Origin: Candidatus Pacearchaeota archaeon
GTDB lineage: Archaea > Nanoarchaeota > Nanoarchaeia > Pacearchaeales > GW2011-AR1
Reading direction: 5' to 3'
Length of the DNA: 6,709 nt
NCBI GenBank assembly: GCA_002690445.1
Contig: NZER01000234.1
Coordinates: 1 to 6,709, forward strand
Shown: positions 1-4,693 of the stretch, in pieces
How the letters are laid out: each line of letters begins with the position of its first letter
How positions within the stretch are numbered: the first letter of the stretch is position 1
Notes under the pieces: generated by a model
What the model saw: only the letters and a program-made list of their open reading frames with translations
Told to the model about the DNA's origin: nothing
Database searches by the model: none
Program-made: the position numbers and the translations under genes

Positions 1-1
1 C

Positions 2-67
2 GGTGCTGGGGTTGGTGCAGGCGGCACGCTGATCGGGGTGCTGCTGATCGCTCTCGCCACCCGCTAG
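2..67 (+). CDS. 3' end of an unidentified gene with a C-terminal hydrophobic segment (partial)
   Basis: An open frame enters from the left edge and stops at TAG 65-67. The 21 visible residues begin with a Gly/Ala-rich stretch (GAGVGAGG) and continue into a strongly hydrophobic run ending ALATR, which reads like a transmembrane helix with a positively charged end. This would suit a small phage membrane protein such as a holin or spanin-type lysis protein, but that is only inference from composition. The stop shares the palindrome CTAG with the stop of the convergent methyltransferase, a tight junction that supports this being a real gene end. The 5' part is missing, so length and family cannot be judged. 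Confidence 0.4.
   Translation, partial: GAGVGAGGTLIGVLLIALATR
64..67. other. CTAG shared by two convergent stop codons
   Basis: On the + strand, TAG at 65-67 ends the partial gene. On the - strand, the complement of 64-66 is TAG and ends the methyltransferase. The two coding regions overlap by two bases (65-66) inside one palindromic tetranucleotide. Confidence 0.7.
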
Positions 68-1158
68 GCTGGCTCGCTAGCAGCCACCAGCACAGCCTCA
101 GCGACTACCCTCGCCAGCGTCGGAGGGACTGCGTTGCCCACCTGCCTATATTGGCTTTGCTGGTTGCCCTGCCAGGGATGATCGGGCGGGAAGTCTTGCA
201 GCGCCGCGCACTCGTGGACGGTCAACCGGCGGCGACCAGTCGCAAGGAACAAAGCATCGCTCGCCCGTTGCATCTTCTGCGGGTTGCCTCCCTCCCCGCT
301 GCCTTTGCACTCTCCAACAGCGGAGACGGTGGGCGACGGCTGATCCAGCCGGTGCGGGCGTGATCCGGCCAGGCTCTCACCTACATACATTCCGCTACTG
401 CCGGGGAGCGTGGGACTCGGGAGCTTTGCGCTGCTCTCCTTCCCGTGCGTTCCTGGGTCTGAGTAGCAAACGCCAGATTGGACGACCATCCCGCCGTCTA
501 GCCCGAGGGCTTGCCCGATAGTCACCCACGGTAACAGCGAGCGACCAAACAGATCGCCCTGCCCTGTGGGCTTGCCGTGCGTGGGAGCGGGCCAGTCGAT
601 AGCGTGCTTGCCTGCCACGATGATCAGCCTGCGCCGATGCTGCGGCACTCCATAGGACGAGCTATTCAGCACGCGACACGCTACTGAGGGGAACCGCTCG
701 CGCAGTTGCGCCAGGATCACCCGGTCGAGGTAGGCGCGCGGGCATAGCTCAGGCCCAACGCACCCACCCGCGCACTCGCCCCGGTGCTGCGTGAGCCCGG
801 TCACGTTCTCGGCAACGAACCAGCGCGGGCTCATTGCGTCGATGGCGTCCATGGTCCACGGCCACCCGTTGCGCTCGGTGTCCTTGGGCCCGAGCCTGTC
901 AGGCGATGCGCTTGACCAGCACTGGCACGGGAACGAGGACCAGATCAGATCGGGATCAAGCCCAGCGTACAGGCTCAGATCGCGGACATCGCCACAGACG
1001 GTAGGGAAGCCAGCAGCGGCAAGCGTGGCGGCTGCGTCCTTGTCCCACTCGATGCAGCGCAGATGCTCGATGCCCGCAGCGTGTAGGCCGAGGGCAGCCC
1101 CGCCCGCACCCGCGAACAGTTCAACCGCCCGCACTTGCCGCTTCAACCAGCACGCCAC
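64..1158 (-). CDS. C5-cytosine DNA methyltransferase
   Basis: This enzyme moves a methyl group from S-adenosylmethionine to carbon 5 of cytosine in DNA. Seen in the 364 residues, in family order: motif I FAGAGG (15-20) for cofactor binding, an acidic IEWD (36-39), GDV (56-58), catalytic motif IV PCQ with Cys78, motif VI ENV (117-119), motif VIII QHRRR (173-177), a target-recognition region at about 190-305, motif IX at about 310-324 (RRLTVHECAALQDFP) and motif X at about 337-346 (YRQVGNAVPP). All key motifs are intact, so it is probably active. The target-recognition region holds two PSPT elements (247-250, 274-277); its target sequence cannot be read from this. The start is GTG at 1158, because an in-frame TGA lies 24 bases upstream and motif I begins at residue 15. 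No restriction endonuclease is beside it, so I infer an orphan phage methyltransferase, perhaps for anti-restriction. Its GC content is clearly higher than that of the terminase. Confidence 0.96.
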   Translation of the reverse strand: MACWLKRQVRAVELFAGAGGAALGLHAAGIEHLRCIEWDKDAAATLAAAGFPTVCGDVRDLSLYAGLDPDLIWSSFPCQCWSSASPDRLGPKDTERNGWPWTMDAIDAMSPRWFVAENVTGLTQHRGECAGGCVGPELCPRAYLDRVILAQLRERFPSVACRVLNSSSYGVPQHRRRLIIVAGKHAIDWPAPTHGKPTGQGDLFGRSLLPWVTIGQALGLDGGMVVQSGVCYSDPGTHGKESSAKLPSPTLPGSSGMYVGESLAGSRPHRLDQPSPTVSAVGECKGSGEGGNPQKMQRASDALFLATGRRRLTVHECAALQDFPPDHPWQGNQQSQYRQVGNAVPPTLARVVAEAVLVAASEPA

Positions 1159-1204
1159 GCGCCCATCTTGCCTAGCGCCTCACTAAAGCTAACCTGGATC
1201 GGCA

Positions 1205-1300
1205 TCAGTAAACTCGCTTAGCCTTTGTCTTAGGCTTTGGTTTGCTGGTAGCCTTTTTGGCTGATTTCTTGGGCTTTTTCTTTCTTTTCATGTAAGCCAT
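1205..1300 (-). CDS. Lys-rich 31-residue basic micro-protein (hypothetical)
   Basis: ATG at 1298-1300 opens a frame ending at TGA (complement of 1205-1207). The peptide begins MAYMKRKKKPKK and ends KAKRVY; 13 of 31 residues are Lys and 2 are Arg, with no acidic residue. An AGGG (1309-1312) lies 8 bases before the start, a reasonable ribosome binding site; a second in-frame ATG at 1291 has none. Such a peptide would be disordered and able to bind nucleic acid. I recognise no family. It lies 46 bases upstream of the methyltransferase on the same strand, so the two could share a transcript. It fills an otherwise unexplained gap, which favours a real gene. Against it, A-rich DNA can produce Lys runs by chance. 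Confidence 0.5.
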   Translation of the reverse strand: MAYMKRKKKPKKSAKKATSKPKPKTKAKRVY

Positions 1301-1312
1301 ACGAGTAACCCT

Positions 1313-1316
1313 GGAG
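1313..1316 (+). promoter_or_regulatory. Ribosome binding site of the 104-residue gene
   Basis: GGAG sits 6 bases before the ATG at 1323, an ideal spacing, and fixes that start. It directly abuts the AGGG ribosome binding site of the divergent micro-ORF on the other strand (1309-1312). Confidence 0.65.
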
Positions 1317-1322
1317 AATTAA

Positions 1323-1637
1323 ATGTCTTTCGACCCTAGCAATTATACTGTGAGAAACGCCATCGAAGAGCTTGATGGGATGTCTCTCGAAGACCTTGAG
1401 AGTGTCCTTGAGCAGGAGATTGATGGCAAGCACCGATCTTCATTGATTGCAGAGATTGGTAGACACATCGACGGGATCAAGACTGTTGCTGAGCAGAGCG
1501 AGGAAGCTCCGAAGCCAGTAGCTCCGAGCGTCGTGGTGGCAGAGGAGATCAACGCAGATGCCTTTATGCGTATGCGCCCTGCATATCGAAGAGTGTGGAA
1601 GTGCGTTGGGCCTGATCGGTTTGTGAAGGTTGGCTAG
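1323..1637 (+). CDS. Hypothetical phage protein with a possible SAP/Rho-N-like helical domain
   Basis: A 104-residue soluble protein with no signal peptide or membrane segment. Residues 8-50 (YTVRNAIEELDGMSLEDLES onward to about RHID) read as helix, short turn MSLEDLE, long helix, then GKHRSSLIAEI, resembling the small SAP, HeH or Rho N-terminal nucleic-acid-binding folds often fused to phage structural proteins. Residues 55-75 are a Pro/Glu/Ala/Val-rich linker. The end (80-104, with MRMRPAYRRVWKCVG) is basic and aromatic. The similarity is by eye only. It is the first gene of the packaging block and overlaps the next gene by 8 bases, so it is probably co-expressed with the terminase. A role in DNA packaging or head assembly is inferred from position. 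The start is well supported by GGAG six bases upstream. Confidence 0.8.
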   Translation: MSFDPSNYTVRNAIEELDGMSLEDLESVLEQEIDGKHRSSLIAEIGRHIDGIKTVAEQSEEAPKPVAPSVVVAEEINADAFMRMRPAYRRVWKCVGPDRFVKVG

Positions 1638-2229
1638 AAACAAGCGAGTCGGCGGCGTCAATTCATGGCGAAGGGCCGCTGATGATTCTGTTGCATACAG
1701 GCCAGCGTCTTCTCCGGCCAGTGACAAAGATACTGTTCAAACGAACAGCGCGATCCCTGACTTCAAGGACGATAGAAGCAGATATGGTTGGGAGATGGAG
1801 CAGTGGAGGCACGCCGCGCTGACCCGCAGAAAGTGGCGCAAGTGGTTTGGCTCTGACGGTCACTGGCATGTGGGACCACCAATCTACCCAGGCTCAGAAG
1901 TCTTTGAAGACACCAACGCGAAGAGGGCGTTTAAGACGGCTAATGAGTCTGGATACATGGCACCCAGGTTTGTTGGCGAGGCCATTGGCGTTGGAAGATA
2001 CGAGGCGAAGCGGCTTCTTGATGCGGTAGCTGGAGAGATGAAGGTGGCCTGGGTTATCTATCCGCACATCATCTTGAAAGACACCATCTGGAACTGTCGG
2101 ATGCTTCATGAGGACGATGTTCCAGGGCTGATGGAAAACATCACACACTGGCGCGAGGTGCTTGAGAGAAAGTTCAAGAGCAAAGAGCTTCCTCCACCTA
2201 GCAACCGCATGAGAAAGCACATGGACTAG
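1630..2229 (+). CDS. Candidate small terminase subunit (by position); otherwise hypothetical
   Basis: A 199-residue protein that I do not recognise by sequence. It ends two bases before the large terminase, the classic place for the small subunit, which recognises phage DNA and hands it to the large subunit. Residues 1-50 are polar, Ser/Asp-rich and probably disordered. Residues 54-75 are Trp- and Arg-rich (WRHAALTRRKWRKWF). Residues about 110-134 (MAPRFVGEAIGVGRYEAKRL) look like a helix-turn-helix, fitting DNA binding, and a helical tail (ITHWREVLERKFKSK) follows. The start is TTG at 1630: an in-frame TGA lies just upstream at 1624-1626 and no other good start comes before Met56. GAAGG lies directly against the TTG, too close for normal initiation, so translation is probably coupled to the preceding gene through the 8-base overlap TTGGCTAG. 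A different DNA-binding role is possible. Confidence 0.75.
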   Translation: MARNKRVGGVNSWRRAADDSVAYRPASSPASDKDTVQTNSAIPDFKDDRSRYGWEMEQWRHAALTRRKWRKWFGSDGHWHVGPPIYPGSEVFEDTNAKRAFKTANESGYMAPRFVGEAIGVGRYEAKRLLDAVAGEMKVAWVIYPHIILKDTIWNCRMLHEDDVPGLMENITHWREVLERKFKSKELPPPSNRMRKHMD

Positions 2230-2231
2230 AT

Positions 2232-4148
2232 ATGGCAAAGGCGCAAAGGGTTGATGAGGCGGCAGAGGTTCTTACCTCTGGGGAGCATGGTGACTTCATC
2301 TCCTTTGCGGCAGAACACTTACACATCCAGACAAAATCAGGAGAGTTTAAGAGGTTCAATCTGAACAAGAGTCAGCTTCTAAGGGAGGGGCTCATCTCTG
2401 AGATGGAGGCTGCTGATGTTCCTGTCAGGATCTGGGAGGCGAAGGCTAGGCAGTTGGGGTGCTCAACCCACGTCCAGGGCAGGATGTTCTGGAAGTCTAT
2501 TACCAACCAAGATGAGGTGGCGCTGGTAGCCGCGCATACAGAGCCTTCGGTTCGCGCGATCTTTACCAAGTGCAAGGTGTTCTACGACTACCTGCCGCCC
2601 AACCTGCAGCCGATGACTCGATACAACAACGTGTATGAGTTGGACTTCAGGGCACCACAGGGCGCTGCTGGCCTTCGATCCAGGTTTATCGTTATGACCG
2701 CAAAGAGCGTGGACGATGCCCGTGGATTTACTGCGCGTCAGGTTCATTGCTCTGAGGTTGCCTTCTACAAGAGGCCGGAGGACTTCTTCCTGGCGACACT
2801 CCAGGCAGTTCCAGACGAGGCCGGGACAATGATTTATGCCGAGTCAACGTGCAATGGCGCTGGCGACTTTCATCACACGCAATACCTAGCGGCAAATGTC
2901 TGGTGGGATGAGATACCTCCGTGGATGGAGCTAAAGAGAAAGCACCCAGGTCATCCAGACTCAACGTGGTACGCGCTGTTTACGCCCTGGTTTCTCATGG
3001 AGGAATATGGGAGGCCGCTGAGCGTGAGCGAGGAGGACTTCAACAAAAGTCTGAATCGTGACGAGAAGGAACTTCTTGAGAAGTTTGGAGACTGGATCTC
3101 TCTGGAGAACCTTCAATGGCGTAGAGAAACCCTGGTCAGCAAGTGCGGTGGCTCCATAGATCGGTTTCACCAGGAGTACCCCAGCACAGATCAGGAGGCA
3201 TTCTCTGCCTCTGGAAGCCCTGTCTTTGACCAGCAGAAGATATGGGAACAGGTTCGGGCCCACGGCTGTGACTGTCCAATATGCGGGAAGAAGGTCAGGA
3301 CGCTAGAGCACAACGACTCCCCGGAGCACAGTTGGTATGAAATCGTAGACGGCTCCGGGCTGGAGGGTGGGCGCGCAAGAATCTTCTCCAGCTACAGGCC
3401 AGAGATTGAAGAGGCCCTCCCAGGCAACGGCCGCTTCTCTATCTGGAAGAAGCCTGAATCAAAGCGCAGATATGTGATATCGGCAGATGTTAGCAAGGGG
3501 CCCACATCTAGAGACTGGGATCACGTATGCGTGATTGACATAGCCAGTATGGAGCAGGTTGCTGAGTGGCGAGGAAAGGTGGATCTAGACATCCTCGCTG
3601 AGACGGTGTTGATGATTGCCATCTTCTACAACAATGCTGTGCTTGCGCCAGAAGCGTCTGGCCTTGGTGCTGGGCTGATAGCAATGCTCAACCAGACAAA
3701 GTATTGGAATATGTATCGCCGCCAAACGGTGGACAGCCTCACTGGTCCCACACAAACCCTTGGCTGGGATACCAACAGAAAGACAAAGCCCGCAATGGTG
3801 GGCCTAATGCAAAAGGCGCTGAAGGACGGCTATGTAAAGATTCGCTCTCAGCTTGTCCTGGCAGAGATGTCTGCCTACAGGAGCATCATCAAGAGAACGC
3901 CAGAGGGCCATGACTCTGACGCAAAGATGTCAGCCCCGGCAGGTAAGAACGACGACGCCTGCGTATCAATGATGATTGCAAACGCCGTCGCTCATTACTG
4001 CCCAGGAAGCGGGTCCGAGGTCAGGTCCGATCCCGTCCAGGCTGCATCTGGAAACCATAACGAGTGGTCGAATGATGAGTGGGACCAGTACGAGAACTGG
4101 TCTAAGAAGTTCAAGAGCAAGATGATGGCGAGTCAGAGAAGGCGGTAG
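2232..4148 (+). CDS. terL: Phage terminase large subunit (packaging ATPase and nuclease)
   Basis: This is the motor that cuts phage DNA and drives it into the prohead with ATP. Seen in the 638 residues: a deviant Walker A, KARQLGCST (71-79), of the kind typical of terminases; a Walker B-type VHCSEVAF (171-178), with Glu175 the likely catalytic Glu; a coupling motif AESTCNG (203-209); and the conserved YPSTDQEAF (316-324) before the linker. The RNase H-like nuclease domain has Asp419 in ISADVSKG, Glu474 in LAPEASGLG, and Asp574-Asp575 in GKNDDACVS, the expected three acidic metal-binding sites. A Cys cluster CxCxxC (346, 348, 351) sits between the two domains. The C-terminus is charged and ends in RRR. 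Length and domain order match a complete family member. A weak GGA (2223-2225) precedes the ATG. The 3' end overlaps the convergent zinc-ribbon gene by 16 bases. Confidence 0.97.
   Translation: MAKAQRVDEAAEVLTSGEHGDFISFAAEHLHIQTKSGEFKRFNLNKSQLLREGLISEMEAADVPVRIWEAKARQLGCSTHVQGRMFWKSITNQDEVALVAAHTEPSVRAIFTKCKVFYDYLPPNLQPMTRYNNVYELDFRAPQGAAGLRSRFIVMTAKSVDDARGFTARQVHCSEVAFYKRPEDFFLATLQAVPDEAGTMIYAESTCNGAGDFHHTQYLAANVWWDEIPPWMELKRKHPGHPDSTWYALFTPWFLMEEYGRPLSVSEEDFNKSLNRDEKELLEKFGDWISLENLQWRRETLVSKCGGSIDRFHQEYPSTDQEAFSASGSPVFDQQKIWEQVRAHGCDCPICGKKVRTLEHNDSPEHSWYEIVDGSGLEGGRARIFSSYRPEIEEALPGNGRFSIWKKPESKRRYVISADVSKGPTSRDWDHVCVIDIASMEQVAEWRGKVDLDILAETVLMIAIFYNNAVLAPEASGLGAGLIAMLNQTKYWNMYRRQTVDSLTGPTQTLGWDTNRKTKPAMVGLMQKALKDGYVKIRSQLVLAEMSAYRSIIKRTPEGHDSDAKMSAPAGKNDDACVSMMIANAVAHYCPGSGSEVRSDPVQAASGNHNEWSNDEWDQYENWSKKFKSKMMASQRRR
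4133..4148. other. 16-base convergent overlap between terminase and zinc-ribbon gene
   Basis: The terminase stop TAG is at 4146-4148 (+). The zinc-ribbon gene's stop TGA is the complement of 4133-4135 (-). The last four terminase codons before its stop are read on both strands, so there is no intergenic space for a terminator between the converging transcripts. Confidence 0.85.
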
Positions 4149-4693
4149 GTTCTCTCTACTTCAGCCTTCTCCAGCCAGCCTCCACGGATAGCCCCCATCA
4201 CGGCTCCTTGGAGCTTTCTCTTCGGAAGCCCCGTCTTCTCCACGAGTCCAGCAAAATCAACAAGACCATCGTTCTCTTCTGCATATTCGCGAAGAAGATC
4301 AGAAGGCTTTTTGTCCTGAACGAGCTTTCCATCTTTGCCGACCTTGAACGTCTTTGTAGCGCTGCTGGACTTCTTGGGATGAGGGTTATCTCCGTCATCA
4401 AAGGATGTCCTCCCGGCAGAAGCTAGCTGCCGATCACGCTCTTGCTTGGTGTAGAAGTCCTGGCCCTTCAGCCCAGGGCTTGCGTGCTTCCCCCAGGTGC
4501 CCTTTACCGTTATGTTTGCTGGCGCTGAGTCTCTTGGATAGCACCGCTCTGCCGTTCCAAAGCTTCCGCAGTATGAGCAGCGCACGTCCCTGAAACTGTC
4601 CTTCTTGGAGAGATCATAGAGATCTGGCTTGGTGAAATGGTCAAACTCAAGGCCGCACGATGAAAACGTGCAGCGCATCGGGTAGTAAGGCAT
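4133..4693 (-). CDS. Zinc-ribbon protein with a possible C-terminal winged helix (hypothetical)
   Basis: A 186-residue soluble protein. The N-terminus carries Cys8 and Cys13 (CTFSSC) and then Cys39 and Cys42 (CSYC), with Cys51 nearby, a zinc-ribbon layout reminiscent of FmdB-type small zinc proteins, although the first pair has a four-residue gap instead of two. Residues 60-130 are polar, Lys/Ser-rich and probably flexible (KQERDRQLASAGR, HPKKSSSATK). Residues about 131-186 (DLLREYAEENDGLVDFAGLV, then KTGLPKRKLQGAVMGAIRGG, then a strand pair) look like a small winged helix. It starts one base inside the portal stop (TGATG) and has a good AGGGAG four bases before its ATG, so it is translated after the portal. 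It could be a DNA-binding regulator or a packaging or head accessory protein; neither is shown. It overlaps the end of the terminase gene on the other strand. Confidence 0.85.
   Translation of the reverse strand: MPYYPMRCTFSSCGLEFDHFTKPDLYDLSKKDSFRDVRCSYCGSFGTAERCYPRDSAPANITVKGTWGKHASPGLKGQDFYTKQERDRQLASAGRTSFDDGDNPHPKKSSSATKTFKVGKDGKLVQDKKPSDLLREYAEENDGLVDFAGLVEKTGLPKRKLQGAVMGAIRGGWLEKAEVERTYRLL

Noticed and set aside
67..85. Inverted repeat GGCTG/CAGCC at the convergent gene ends, as a bidirectional terminator
   Set aside because: Five-base stem with no T run on either side; too weak to call.
151..363. 70-residue + strand ORF, and another at 791-1186, opposite the methyltransferase
   Set aside because: Both lie antisense to a gene with every expected family motif. 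They have no recognisable domain, and long antisense frames are expected in GC-rich DNA.
1220..1258. AGCCT/AGGCT inverted repeats followed by a T run, resembling a terminator on the + strand
   Set aside because: Stems are only five base pairs, nothing upstream is transcribed rightward, and the repeats arise from repeated Lys-Ala and Lys-Pro codons of the micro-ORF.
1230..1433. 67-residue - strand ORF across the start of the 104-residue gene
   Set aside because: It overlaps both the micro-ORF and the well-supported + gene, and no domain is recognisable in it.
4203..4214. GCTCCTTGGAGC hairpin followed by a T-rich stretch, as a terminator after the terminase
   Set aside because: It lies inside the zinc-ribbon coding region, and the stem is only four or five base pairs with a broken T run.
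4198..4426. Overlapping ORFs on both strands inside the zinc-ribbon gene
   Set aside because: They show no domains, and the zinc-ribbon frame has paired Cys motifs, a ribosome binding site and coupling to the portal.
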